Below, piece by piece: positions 47,361-55,840 of a stretch of 64,000 nucleotides of DNA; position 1 is the stretch's first letter; each line of letters opens with the position of its first letter. The position numbers and the translations under genes were made by a program. The stretch is taken from contig JBKHYJ010000098.1 in assembly GCA_046565505.1 (NCBI GenBank), positions 62,001 to 126,000 on the forward strand, written 5' to 3'. The notes under the pieces were generated by a model. It was not told where the DNA came from, ran no database searches, and saw nothing but the letters and a program-made list of their open reading frames with translations. The stretch comes from JBKHYJ01 sp046565505. GTDB taxonomy: Bacteria > Acidobacteriota > Blastocatellia > UBA7656.

Positions 47361-49886
47361 ATGCCCAAACAATTCATTAAGCGATTCTCAAAAATCCCGC
47401 CGCATGTCGCCATAATATCTGTTTTGGTCGCGGTCATAGGCGCGTCGGGACTCGCGTTGTTATTGACTAAATCGGAGCCGAAAGCGGAGGCGCTCACCGC
47501 GCCGCGTGCCGCGCGCATCGAGCGCGTAGATGGCAGCGTAGGCCTCGCGCATGGCTTCAATAGCAATGCCCAGGCCGACTGGACCGAGGCCGCGCTCAAC
47601 GCGCCGCTCACGACGGGCGATCGCATCTATGCCGGCGATGATTCACATGCGGCGGTCGCTTTCACGGGGCGCAACTACGCGAGGTTGAACCCGGGGGCTT
47701 CGCTCGACGTGCTGTCGCTTTCAGACCGCAGGACGCAGCTCGCGCTGCGCGACGGCTCCGCGATCTTCGACATAGGCGATCTCGGCGACGACGAATTGTT
47801 TGAGATAGCGACCCCGAATGGCGCGGTCGATTTCAACGAGCCGGGCCTCTATCAAGTGGGCATAGACGACGGCGGCAACAGCATCGTTTCCGTGTTGAGC
47901 GGGCTCGCGGAAGTGGTCGGGCTGGCGGGGACGGGCCAGGTAAGCAAAGGTGAGATACTCACTCTCGCGGGGCAGGCGGCCGCGCAGATTCTACTTTCAA
48001 AGATAGCGCCCGACCTCGCGGGCAACATCGTAGACGACTACTACGATTACCGTTACCCGAACGCCTACGATGGGCGTTACAGCGACTACGACGCTTACCT
48101 CAGCGACCCTTACTACTACGACCCATACCGGGAGTCGGCCGGCTACAGGTATTTGCCACAGGACATCCCCGGGGTCTATGACCTCGACCGCTATGGCGAC
48201 TGGGCGGACGTCGATGGTTACGGCCGGTGCTGGGCGCCGCGCGTGAGCGCGGGGTGGTCGCCGTACCGCGATGGCTACTGGGACGCGAATGACACTTGGG
48301 GGCCGACCTGGGTCTCTCGTGAGCCGTGGGGTTACGCGCCTTATCACTACGGCCGTTGGGCGTACTTGAACAATCAGAGGTGGGTGTGGGTCCCTTCCGA
48401 CGCGATACGCCAGCCGGTCTATTCGCCCGCGCTCGTCGCCTTCATCCCGCTGCAACAGACGAGTCAGATCGCGTGGGTCCCGCTCGCCCCGGGCGAGCAG
48501 TACGTGCCGAGGTATTACGACGCGAGCTATCAGCCACAGTACCTGGCACCGGCCGAGGTGATATCACAGGTGGTGAGCGTCAGGCAGAGCTACGCGAACA
48601 TGAGTTACCCGTCCGCGGTTACCGTTATACCTGAGCAGCACTTTACGCGCGAAATCGACCCGCGCGTTGTGACGGCGGCGAGCCCGCAACTGATCGCGCA
48701 AGCTCAACCCATGCTCGACCCATACGCCATCGACAATCTCCGTCAGGCGGCCTTGAGGGATAAAGACGCGCGGCGAAGAATCAAGGTCCCGAGCGACGTT
48801 CAGCAGGAAGTATTCGGCACGCCCGTTATAACCAGCGTGCGTCCCGTGATTTCGCAAGTGCGCCCGGACCTATACCAGGCGCTTCAAACTGAGCAGGTGA
48901 CGGAGAAGCAGAGGAAGAAAAGGCTGAAGCCGGACGACGGCGGGCAAGTGGTGGCCGCGCGCCGCTGGGACGGGTTGCCGCAGACTCAAGCGCCGCGGCC
49001 CGACGCGTCACCAGCCGCCCAGCAGCGAGAGCAGCGCATGGCGGCACTCGCCTCACAGGCGGCTCAAGGCGACAAGGCGGCGCGGCGAGAGATGCGCGAG
49101 CTTAAACGCGAGCAGCGCAGGGAGGGCCGCGGGGCGCAGGAGCAGCCGGTCGCATCACAACCCGCGGCGCGGCAAGACATGACGCGCGAGCAACGCAAAG
49201 AGCAAAGGCGAGCCGAGCGCGCGCAGCGGGAAGCGGCTTCCCAACAGCAGGCCGGGCGGCCGGCTCAGCCTGACCAGACGCGGGCACAGCGCAAAGAACT
49301 AAAGCGGCTTGAGCGACAGCAGCGAGAGGCCGCGTCACAGCAGGCCGATGCGCAGCGACAGAACGCGCGGCAACAAAACGAGCAGCGCAAGCTGATGATG
49401 CAACAGGCCCGCGCTCAACGCGCGCAACAGGAGTCCGTCGCGCAGCAGGCCCAGGTTAATCAACAGCGCGAGCAGATGAAAGCCCAACGCCGCGCAGAAC
49501 GCCAGCAGCGTGCGGTGATCGAAGGGCAACAAAGGCAGGCCTACGGGCAAGCCCAGTACGATCAAGAGCGCGAGGCGCGTAAGGCGCAGAGGCGCGCCGA
49601 GCGCCAGCAGCGCGAGCAGCAGGTGATGAATCAACAGCGCGCGGTCCAACAACAGCAGAACGAGCAGCGCAAGCAGATGATCGTAATGCAGCAGGCCGAT
49701 AAGGACCGCCAGCAGCGCAAGATGGAACGCCGCGCCGCGCGCGAGCAGGCCCAGCAGCCGCAAGCCGCTCCGCAGGCGCAGCGTGCGCCCGCTTACATGG
49801 GCCCCCCGGTTCAACAGAATCAGGCCGACAAAGCTCAGCGCCGGGCCGAGCGCGAGCAGCGCAGGGCTGAAAAACGTAAGCCGTAG
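47361..49886 (+). CDS. FecR-domain protein with long Gln/Arg-rich tail
   Basis: An 841-aa envelope protein. A TM helix (about 17-37) is followed by a FecR-type beta domain (about 50-170: GDRIYAGDDSHAAVAFTGRNYARLNPGASL). Then comes a Tyr/Asp-rich stretch (about 205-250). Next is a Trp/Tyr-rich region with repeats such as GYGRCWAPRVSAGWSPYRDG and YGRWAYLNNQRWVWVP, as in DUF6600-type proteins. The last 300 residues are low-complexity Gln, Arg, Glu, Ala and Lys with recurring AQRRAERQQR. GTG 47352 is in frame but overlaps the ribosome site, so ATG 47361 is chosen. No iron-transport genes adjoin it. A structural or surface role is a guess. Confidence 0.8.
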   Translation: MPKQFIKRFSKIPPHVAIISVLVAVIGASGLALLLTKSEPKAEALTAPRAARIERVDGSVGLAHGFNSNAQADWTEAALNAPLTTGDRIYAGDDSHAAVAFTGRNYARLNPGASLDVLSLSDRRTQLALRDGSAIFDIGDLGDDELFEIATPNGAVDFNEPGLYQVGIDDGGNSIVSVLSGLAEVVGLAGTGQVSKGEILTLAGQAAAQILLSKIAPDLAGNIVDDYYDYRYPNAYDGRYSDYDAYLSDPYYYDPYRESAGYRYLPQDIPGVYDLDRYGDWADVDGYGRCWAPRVSAGWSPYRDGYWDANDTWGPTWVSREPWGYAPYHYGRWAYLNNQRWVWVPSDAIRQPVYSPALVAFIPLQQTSQIAWVPLAPGEQYVPRYYDASYQPQYLAPAEVISQVVSVRQSYANMSYPSAVTVIPEQHFTREIDPRVVTAASPQLIAQAQPMLDPYAIDNLRQAALRDKDARRRIKVPSDVQQEVFGTPVITSVRPVISQVRPDLYQALQTEQVTEKQRKKRLKPDDGGQVVAARRWDGLPQTQAPRPDASPAAQQREQRMAALASQAAQGDKAARREMRELKREQRREGRGAQEQPVASQPAARQDMTREQRKEQRRAERAQREAASQQQAGRPAQPDQTRAQRKELKRLERQQREAASQQADAQRQNARQQNEQRKLMMQQARAQRAQQESVAQQAQVNQQREQMKAQRRAERQQRAVIEGQQRQAYGQAQYDQEREARKAQRRAERQQREQQVMNQQRAVQQQQNEQRKQMIVMQQADKDRQQRKMERRAAREQAQQPQAAPQAQRAPAYMGPPVQQNQADKAQRRAEREQRRAEKRKP

Positions 49887-49913
49887 TTTTCATGCCGTCG
49901 GTACTATCAGATA

Positions 49914-49953
49914 GCCGGGCGAGTTCGATTGGTCGAACTCGCCCGGCATTTTT
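49914..49953 (+). terminator. Strong rho-independent terminator of the FecR-domain gene
   Basis: A perfect 15-bp inverted repeat, GCCGGGCGAGTTCGA (49914-49928) and its complement (49933-49947), encloses a TTGG loop and is followed by ATTTTTG. It lies 28 bases after the stop codon. Confidence 0.95.
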
Positions 49954-49980
49954 GTTTGGAGGATGCCGCGAGGCGGCGCG

Positions 49981-50418
49981 TCACTTCTTCGCCCTGGCGG
50001 CGAGCGTTTCGTAGCGGGCCTCGTCCGGGCTTTCAGTCGAGGTCGGGAGGCCCAGCGTGCTCCAACCTGGCTCTATCAGCCTGCCGAAATTATCCGTCAT
50101 CCCCGCGAACCCCCCGCGCACGTTCGCGACGTCCGTGTAGCCCATCTGGCTCAGCACGTCGCAAGCGCGCGCCGAGCGCATGCCGGTCTTGCAGCCGACT
50201 ACCAGCTTCGCATCCTTCGGCAGATTCGCCTCGACGACCGCGGGGAAATCTTCATTCGGCGTCATGCCCGCCGCCGGGTGGAAATGCAAGATCGGGATGT
50301 TTATGGCCTTCGCCGGATGCCCTGCCTCGAACTCCGCCACGGAGCGCACGTCCAGGTAGACGCATTCGGGGTTGCTCTCGATAAGCTCGTACGCCTCTTG
50401 CGCGCTTACTTCTTTCAT
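49981..50418 (-). CDS. Rhodanese-domain protein
   Basis: A 145-aa single rhodanese domain. The catalytic-loop Cys 76 is in VVGCKTGMRSARACDVL; before it comes YLDVRSVAEFEAGHPAKAINIPI. Rhodaneses transfer sulfane sulfur between donors and thiols. AGGAGAG sits before ATG 50418; upstream in-frame residues are not conserved. It has no signal peptide. It is convergent with the FecR gene and divergent to the M23 gene. Confidence 0.9.
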   Translation of the reverse strand: MKEVSAQEAYELIESNPECVYLDVRSVAEFEAGHPAKAINIPILHFHPAAGMTPNEDFPAVVEANLPKDAKLVVGCKTGMRSARACDVLSQMGYTDVANVRGGFAGMTDNFGRLIEPGWSTLGLPTSTESPDEARYETLAARAKK

Positions 50419-50737
50419 GGTCTCTCCTGTCTGTGAAATTATGCGAGGACTGATTATAGCTAATTGCATCTCGCGCTTCTAGGAAGTCCTAAAGTAAGCT
50501 TCGGACCCCGCCCCGGGCCGCCCGAGCTGGCGCGCATTCCTCGCGCAGGCGCTTCGGATGGCTGCAAGAAATTCACAAGACATTTTGGCCTCGATTATCA
50601 AGAGTAATGTATTGACAACCTCACGGGCGATCCATAGAATGCCGCCTCCGACAGCACCCACCCAACTTTCAAGCAGCACGAATGATTTGGTTAGGGAACC
50701 GATCTCGGACCAGCAATGTTTTTGAAAGGAGAGGGTT
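50419..50737. other. Divergent control region of the rhodanese and M23 genes
   Basis: No gene seen. It holds the near-consensus promoter at 50612-50640 and the ribosome site AAAGGAGAGGG before TTG 50738. The 90-base leader of the M23 transcript shows no clear riboswitch fold to my eye. Confidence 0.5.
50612..50640 (+). promoter_or_regulatory. Near-consensus sigma-70-type promoter for the M23 peptidase gene
   Basis: A perfect TTGACA (50612-50617), a 17-base spacer and TAGAAT (50635-50640), one mismatch from TATAAT. The leader to TTG 50738 would be about 90 bases. Confidence 0.75.
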
Positions 50738-51550
50738 TTGACTATTGCACGAGCAAGCAAGGACGTACTCGCTGCCCTTATACTCGCCTCATTCGTATTA
50801 ACCACCGCTGCCTCGGCAGCCGCGCAAAGCGCCTATAAACAAGAGACACCCCGCCCGCAGAGCACCAATCAAATAGTCGGCGCGCGCGAGCAGAACCCGG
50901 CCGAGCAACAGCCGAAGGCCGAACGGCAGGACTCAAACGAGCAGAAACCGGCGAGCCTGGGGGCCCGCCGGGAGGTCGAGCAGGCCGCGGTCGTACCGCC
51001 CGCCCCGAACGTGAGTAAGAAGAACCCGAATACCATCTCCATCCCGGCCGACGCCGCGAAGCCCGAGCCGAAATACGCCGAGCGCGCGGTCGTGTCGAAC
51101 GTCACGGTCGGGAGCCTTTTCGGTTACCGCAGCGACCCGTTCACAGGCCGCGCCAAGTTCCATTCCGGCGTAGACATCAAGGCCCGCTGGGGTGACTCGG
51201 TCGGGGCTAGCCAGCCCGGCGTAGTTCAATTCGCCGGCTGGTATCATGGCTACGGCAATCTAATCATCATCAATCATGGCGGCGGCGTGACGACCCACTA
51301 CGCACACCTTTCGAGCTTCGACGTGGGAGTCGGGTCGGTGGTCGAGCGGGGACAGGTCGTCGGGCGCGCGGGTAGCACGGGCCGCGCCACCTCGCCGCAC
51401 CTGCACTACGAAGTGCGGATAGACGGCAACCCCATAAATCCGTTCCAGCCTCTGGCCCTCGACCCGTCGTCGGATTACTTCAAACACCCGCAGCCCGGCG
51501 CCGCGCACGAAGAAGCCATGCCCGGCGACCGGCCGCGCCGCGTAAACTAA
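50738..51550 (+). CDS. Secreted M23-family (LytM-type) peptidoglycan endopeptidase
   Basis: A 270-aa exported protein. A signal peptide (cleavage near AAAQ, residue 30) is followed by a Gln/Pro/Glu-rich linker (about 35-110). The M23 domain (about 118-235) has the LytM zinc ligands His 142 and Asp 146 (FHSGVDI) and His 223 (SPHLHYEVR), with His 190 in THYAHLSS. It probably cuts peptide cross-links in peptidoglycan. The start is TTG with AAAGGAGAGGG upstream. Neighbours suggest a single-gene unit ended by the hairpin at 51578. Confidence 0.92.
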   Translation: MTIARASKDVLAALILASFVLTTAASAAAQSAYKQETPRPQSTNQIVGAREQNPAEQQPKAERQDSNEQKPASLGARREVEQAAVVPPAPNVSKKNPNTISIPADAAKPEPKYAERAVVSNVTVGSLFGYRSDPFTGRAKFHSGVDIKARWGDSVGASQPGVVQFAGWYHGYGNLIIINHGGGVTTHYAHLSSFDVGVGSVVERGQVVGRAGSTGRATSPHLHYEVRIDGNPINPFQPLALDPSSDYFKHPQPGAAHEEAMPGDRPRRVN

Positions 51551-51577
51551 AACGCCAAGCAAAAACTGATTAACCCC

Positions 51578-51614
51578 GCGGGACTTGCCTCCGAGCAAGC
51601 CCCGCTTTTCTTTT
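51578..51614 (+). terminator. Rho-independent terminator of the M23 peptidase gene
   Basis: GCGGGACTTGC (51578-51588) pairs with GCAAGCCCCGC (51595-51605) with one mismatch, followed by TTTTCTTTTT. It lies 28 bases after the stop codon. Confidence 0.85.
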
Positions 51615-51749
51615 TGGCCCGCGAGTCTTTTCGACGCCCGCGGCCGCCTCGCCCGGGCCCGCTTGCCAGCCCGTCTCCTGTGAGGGCATCATGAAATCAG
51701 TGGGGCGCATCTCAAACGGGAATACACTAATGAGACCAGGGGGATAGTG

Positions 51750-52526
51750 ATGCTCAAAAAGGCGCTCATCGCGCTCGCGCTGATAATCCTTGCGCTCCCA
51801 CACGGCCGCGCGCAGACCCGCAGCATTAAAGCGGATCGCCCCGCCCCGCCCAGGATCACTTTCCCGGTCGGCGAGCGGCTGAGTTACGACGTGTCATGGT
51901 CCGACTTCATCGTCGCGGGCGAGTTGACCATCGAGACGAAAGACCGCCGGAGCTTCGATGGCGTCGAAGGTCTTCACGTCAGCGCGCAGGCGCAGTCGGT
52001 GGGCGTCGTCAGCGCGCTCGTTTATAAAGTCAACGACCTCTACGAATCTTTCCTGAACCCAGCGACGCTTCAGCCCTTCCGCGCCGAGAAGCATTCGCGC
52101 AGGGGGAAGAAGCGGGAGCAGTCGTCGGTAACTATAGACCAGCAGCGCCGGACGGCCCGGCTCGGCGACGGCCGCACGATAGAGATTCCGCAGAACACTT
52201 ATGACCTCGCGGGCCTGCTCTACGCCATCCGCGCGATGGACCTGACCCAGGGCAAATCGCAGAGCTTTAACTTGCTCGAAGACGAGAAGCTCTACGCCAT
52301 AAGCGTGGAGCCGGAGGGGCGCGAGAAAATCACCACGAGGGCGGGCAGCTACGACACGGTGAGGCTCGGCACGAAGATGGCGGCAGGCCGCGACAGCAAC
52401 GTATACAACCTGCGCCTTTATATAACGAACGACGCGCGGAGGTTGCCCGTGATGATTACGGCCGAGCCGAAATGGGGACAGGTGCGCGTCGAGCTGACTT
52501 CGGCCAGCGGGACCACCAGGAACTGA
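51750..52526 (+). CDS. DUF3108-domain exported protein
   Basis: A 258-aa protein with a signal peptide (ALIALALIILALPHGRAQ) and a DUF3108 domain: FPVGERLSYDVSWSDFIVAGE at about 38-58, SALVYKVNDLYESFLNP in the middle, and TITARAG-like KITTRAGSYDTVRLGTKM near 200. DUF3108 proteins are periplasmic or outer-membrane-associated with unknown function. AGGGGGA precedes ATG 51750; an in-frame GTG one codon earlier is also possible. Confidence 0.88.
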   Translation: MLKKALIALALIILALPHGRAQTRSIKADRPAPPRITFPVGERLSYDVSWSDFIVAGELTIETKDRRSFDGVEGLHVSAQAQSVGVVSALVYKVNDLYESFLNPATLQPFRAEKHSRRGKKREQSSVTIDQQRRTARLGDGRTIEIPQNTYDLAGLLYAIRAMDLTQGKSQSFNLLEDEKLYAISVEPEGREKITTRAGSYDTVRLGTKMAAGRDSNVYNLRLYITNDARRLPVMITAEPKWGQVRVELTSASGTTRN

Positions 52527-52726
52527 GCGGCGGGCGCGGGGGCGCCGAATCTTTTCGGAGACTTCAATAACACACTGCGCGGCCGCGGGCATTTGGTTTG
52601 AGCGACGGCGGCGCGCGCTCGACCTCTGCTCCCGTTCGCGCGCGGCCGTAACCGCCTCAGCCCGCGGCCGCCATTCCTGGGCTCCTCTCTCAGGGTCGCT
52701 CGCCAGTAACCCCGCCCAGGAAGCCT

Positions 52727-52891
52727 TTAGCTTTTAATGCGACTCGCCTTCCGCTCTACTTTATGGCGCAACCGCGCGCTCCTTACTAGCGTCGCGATCA
52801 CTATGATCATAATGGCCAGCCCATAAAAGAACGCGATTGCCACAACCGGCCACCACTGCCAGTCCGCGTCAACTGTCATCGCGGCAATCAA
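52727..52891 (-). CDS. 54-aa single-TM membrane protein
   Basis: A short frame that codes for a coherent small membrane protein. The N-terminus is acidic and Trp-rich (DADWQWWPVV), followed by one hydrophobic helix (VAIAFFYGLAIMIIVIATLV, about 17-36) and a basic tail (RSARLRHKVERKASRIKS). That charge distribution fits an N-out/C-in inner-membrane peptide. The likely start is TTG 52891, with GAGGTGG six bases upstream. ATG 52879 would give 50 aa without a nearby ribosome site. Nothing beside it suggests a partner, and I do not recognise the family. Confidence 0.55.
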   Translation of the reverse strand: MIAAMTVDADWQWWPVVAIAFFYGLAIMIIVIATLVRSARLRHKVERKASRIKS

Positions 52892-53421
52892 GTTCCACCT
52901 CGCTGCCCGGCCCGGAACCGCTGCCAGAGACTTCCGCCCCGCGCGGCGAGACGCGGGGCGACGACTTTGGCCTCGCCACCTGCGCCGCGCCGCTAACCCG
53001 GGCGGTGCGTGTCAGACCGGAACGACTCTCGTCGTTTTTGGATTCGAGCGACCGCCTCGTTCGGGCCGCCGCTCGCCACCTGTCAGTGCAACGTCCGTTC
53101 CTCCCGCGCTCGACTAGGCCCGCCGCGTATTTGCAATCAGTTATGCGCGCGGCCCAATTCAAGCCCCGCAATAATTCGATTGCGTATGTAGAAGTAATCC
53201 TGCGCCGTGGCGGGCAGAGACCTGCGGGACGCGGGCGGCGAGCGGAATACGGAAAGTGTGGGAGGGCGAGCCGGGGGCCGGGCGTGAGCAGAAAGCGGGA
53301 CGCGGAAAGCAGCTTGTGTGATTAGGGCCTCGCGGCCGGTCGAGCCATTCGCTTACCGAACGGACTCCGCCGCGAACAACTGCTTTCCGCGCCCCGCTTT
53401 CTTTTCCCCCTGTCAAAACGG
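52892..53421. other. 530-bp gap with a very long inverted repeat
   Basis: Open frames here on both strands have poor composition and I reject them. The only clear structure is the inverted repeat at 53291-53401, next to the S8 peptidase stop codon. Confidence 0.5.
53291..53401. repeat. 22-bp near-perfect inverted repeat enclosing 67 bases
   Basis: The arms are 53291-53312 (beginning GAAAGCGGGACGCGG) and 53380-53401 (beginning CTGCTTTCCGCG). Twenty-one of 22 positions are complementary. On the plus strand the right arm is followed by TTTTCCCCC. On the minus strand it begins 20 bases after the S8 peptidase stop codon, so it would fold in that transcript's 3' end. No transposase lies inside. 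Confidence 0.85.
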
Positions 53422-55485
53422 TCAGCGAACGTCGAAGTCACGCCCGGCCGCGCTGTCCGCGTTCAGCAACAGGCCGCCCGTGACCGACGTGCCGATCAGA
53501 ATCTGCGCCTTCGCCTGAGTGGCAGTCGAAGTAGTGCCGACGACGTTCGAGCCTATGGCAGAGTTTATCTTTGAGACCGCGAGCCGGATGATTATCTGAT
53601 TGCCGCTGACCTGGCCTGAATCGGCGGCGGCGATTGCCGTCTGCGTCTGTATCCCGGTCTGCGGGTCCGGGGCGATTGTCCCATACTCGTATGAGATGGC
53701 GGTCGTCTCGTCTATGGCCGCCGTGACGTATATGGCGGTCGAGCCGAAGTTCGAGCTCATCGTCCACCGGTCATTCGGCGTCCGCTGTGATAAGTCCTTG
53801 AGCGTGAGCGTGTAGATGATCTGCTGCGCGGCCGCGTCATACGTGAAGTCGGCCGAGATTATGTCCTGCGCCGCCGTGCCCGTCTGGTCGTCGGCCGCGT
53901 CCGCGATCCGAGGCCCGCCCGCGTCATGCGGGAACAGGTCGAATGGGTGATCGACCATCCCCAATCCCATAGCCGCCCGGACCGCGTTGTGCGCGTCAAC
54001 GTAGCCCGCGCCGACCGTCCGCTGATCGTATGGCATAGGCGTGGCCGTCTGCCTCAGTATCGTGACTACCTCGTCAGGCGTGAGCCGCGGGTTGGCTTCC
54101 AACATCAAGGCGACGACCCCCGAGACGTGCGGGCAGGCGAAGCTCGTCCCATCCGACGAGTAGTAGTAAGGCAAGAAGGCCGGCGGGACGTTATGCGCGT
54201 CGTCGTTCAGCACACTGAGCGCGGTCATAAGCGGCGCGGGGGCATGCGCATGAGTCGAAGTGATCCTCACGCCCGGCGCCGTGATGTCCGGCCTGAGATT
54301 GGGCGGCGCGCTCGGGTCAGCCGGCATGCCGGCAACGTCGGTGCCCGTGCCATTGTCTATGCCGCGCGAGCTGAAGCCGGCCGGCGTGCCCAGCCCGTTC
54401 TTCTCGCCCGCCGCCACGGAAATCGTCCACGGCATGGTCGAGTAAGGGTTGATCGCGTCGGGCACGTCGCCGCCATTGCCCGCGGCGAAGACCACCACCA
54501 TGTTTGCGTCGTGCGCGGCCCGCGTCGCGATGTTGATCGGGTCTTCGGGGAGCACGCCTTCCGGGTAGAAGCCCGACCCCCACGAGTTATTCAGCACGCG
54601 GATGTTGTGCGCGAACTGATTGACCATCATGTAATCGTAACCCGCGAGGATCGAAATGAGCGGGAGCCCCAGGTCGTCGCCTATGTTGACCCCCACGAGG
54701 TGAGCGCCCGTCGCCACCCCGCCATAGTGCCCGCCGGAATTCGCGCCCGTCCCCGCGGCACAGCCCGCGCCGTGCGTGCCGTGGCCGGATTCGAGATCGG
54801 TCGTCGGGAGATTCTCTACGTACACGGGCGGGATGAAGCCCGGCGCGGCGTCGGCTATCATGTCGGAGATTGATAAGTAGAATAGCCCGAGCAGCGGGTC
54901 CGATACCACTGCGTGAGAGAGCGGCTGCGAGACGTTCTGCCTCACCTTGGTGCCATACTTTAAGTCTTCGAGCGTCCCGTCGATGCCCGTGTCCAGGTAG
55001 CCGATGCCGACGCCCTTGCCCGAGATCGGGAGCCCGGGGTTGTTCGTGTTCCGCGAAGTGATCTCGCGGTCGGCCATCATCTGCGGCACGCCTATGAAGG
55101 GGCGGCTCTCGTTCGTGTTGGTCTTCAGGACGCGGTTCCCCCACACGGAGACTACGCCCGGCTGGTTGCGTACGGAGCCGAGCTGCACGAGGCTCATGTC
55201 CGCGATCACCATCGGCAGTTGATTGAGCACGAAGCCCTTCCGTATGCCGACGGCCCGCAGCCGGTTGAGCTCGACCGCGCCCGGCCTGTTGTTATAGGAG
55301 ATGACGACGGGCGCGGTCGCCCCCAGCGGCCGGGCCGACAGAAAGGATTGGAGGCGGGGGTCCACCTTCGCGGACGAGGCGGGGGGCGGCGCGGGGAGCT
55401 GTGCGGCCCCCGTGACGTGGCCTTTCACCTGGATCATCATCGCGACGAATAAGAATACCGAAACTGAAGCGAGCGCCTTTTTCAT
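53422..55485 (-). CDS. Secreted S8 subtilisin-like serine peptidase
   Basis: A 687-aa exported subtilase. After a signal peptide (about 1-27), residues 45-125 form a propeptide-like domain (PVVISYNNRPGAVELNRLRAVG). The catalytic triad is Asp 165 (GYLDTGID), His 234 (SGHGTHGAG) and Ser 447 (DGTSFACPHVSG), with the oxyanion Asn in AAGNGG near 335. A C-terminal beta domain (about 525-687) has no named match. AGGAG precedes ATG 55485. It is the last of three genes behind the PpiC foldase and shares its propeptide type with its neighbour. Confidence 0.93.
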   Translation of the reverse strand: MKKALASVSVFLFVAMMIQVKGHVTGAAQLPAPPPASSAKVDPRLQSFLSARPLGATAPVVISYNNRPGAVELNRLRAVGIRKGFVLNQLPMVIADMSLVQLGSVRNQPGVVSVWGNRVLKTNTNESRPFIGVPQMMADREITSRNTNNPGLPISGKGVGIGYLDTGIDGTLEDLKYGTKVRQNVSQPLSHAVVSDPLLGLFYLSISDMIADAAPGFIPPVYVENLPTTDLESGHGTHGAGCAAGTGANSGGHYGGVATGAHLVGVNIGDDLGLPLISILAGYDYMMVNQFAHNIRVLNNSWGSGFYPEGVLPEDPINIATRAAHDANMVVVFAAGNGGDVPDAINPYSTMPWTISVAAGEKNGLGTPAGFSSRGIDNGTGTDVAGMPADPSAPPNLRPDITAPGVRITSTHAHAPAPLMTALSVLNDDAHNVPPAFLPYYYSSDGTSFACPHVSGVVALMLEANPRLTPDEVVTILRQTATPMPYDQRTVGAGYVDAHNAVRAAMGLGMVDHPFDLFPHDAGGPRIADAADDQTGTAAQDIISADFTYDAAAQQIIYTLTLKDLSQRTPNDRWTMSSNFGSTAIYVTAAIDETTAISYEYGTIAPDPQTGIQTQTAIAAADSGQVSGNQIIIRLAVSKINSAIGSNVVGTTSTATQAKAQILIGTSVTGGLLLNADSAAGRDFDVR

Positions 55486-55840
55486 TGCTTTAATCTCCTG
55501 TAGAGAAACTGTAATAAAGGTCGTGGAGGATAACTCGGCGGAGACGCCAATCGGCCGCGGCCGCCTGAGGGTTCCGCTCTTCGATCAGGACGGGGGAAGG
55601 AGGCGGAAGGGATGTGCAGGGCAGAATGTTAATCCGAAAAGCTGGGGTCAGTGGGCAGATACCGAACCCCGACTTCCCGTCCACCCTTCCGCCTTCATCC
55701 CCCGCCCCTCTCAAAGAGCCTGGGCCAGTTCGCGGGATGGCAATTAACTTCTTCCCAAGCTAGCCATCAGCGAACCGGTAGGGGCAGAACCGACGCCGCC
55801 CGGATCGCCCCGCAGCCGCGCGCGGCGTCCCCAACTCAAA
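55486..55840. other. Gap between the two S8 peptidase genes
   Basis: No gene seen. A 20-base imperfect inverted repeat at 55592-55703 is the only structure noticed; it should fold in the leader of the downstream S8 gene if the two genes are read together. Confidence 0.5.
55592..55703. repeat. 20-bp imperfect inverted repeat between S8 genes
   Basis: Arms 55592-55611 (GGGGGAAGGAGGCGGAAGGG) and 55684-55703 are complementary at all but two positions, and enclose 72 bases. No T-run follows on either strand. Confidence 0.65.

Noticed and set aside
49335..49814. Hydrophobic Leu-rich frame opposite the Gln/Arg-rich tail
   Set aside because: The reverse complement of CAG/CGC-rich codons gives CTG/GCG, so the Leu/Ala-rich 'membrane protein' is an artefact.
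52837..53325. A 162-codon plus-strand frame in the gap before the S8 gene
   Set aside because: Ser/Arg/Pro-rich with no domain, overlaps the 54-aa TM gene on the other strand, and has no ribosome site.
53926..54873. A 315-codon plus-strand frame opposite the first S8 peptidase gene
   Set aside because: Antisense to a subtilase with an intact catalytic triad; the Arg/His-rich translation has no features.
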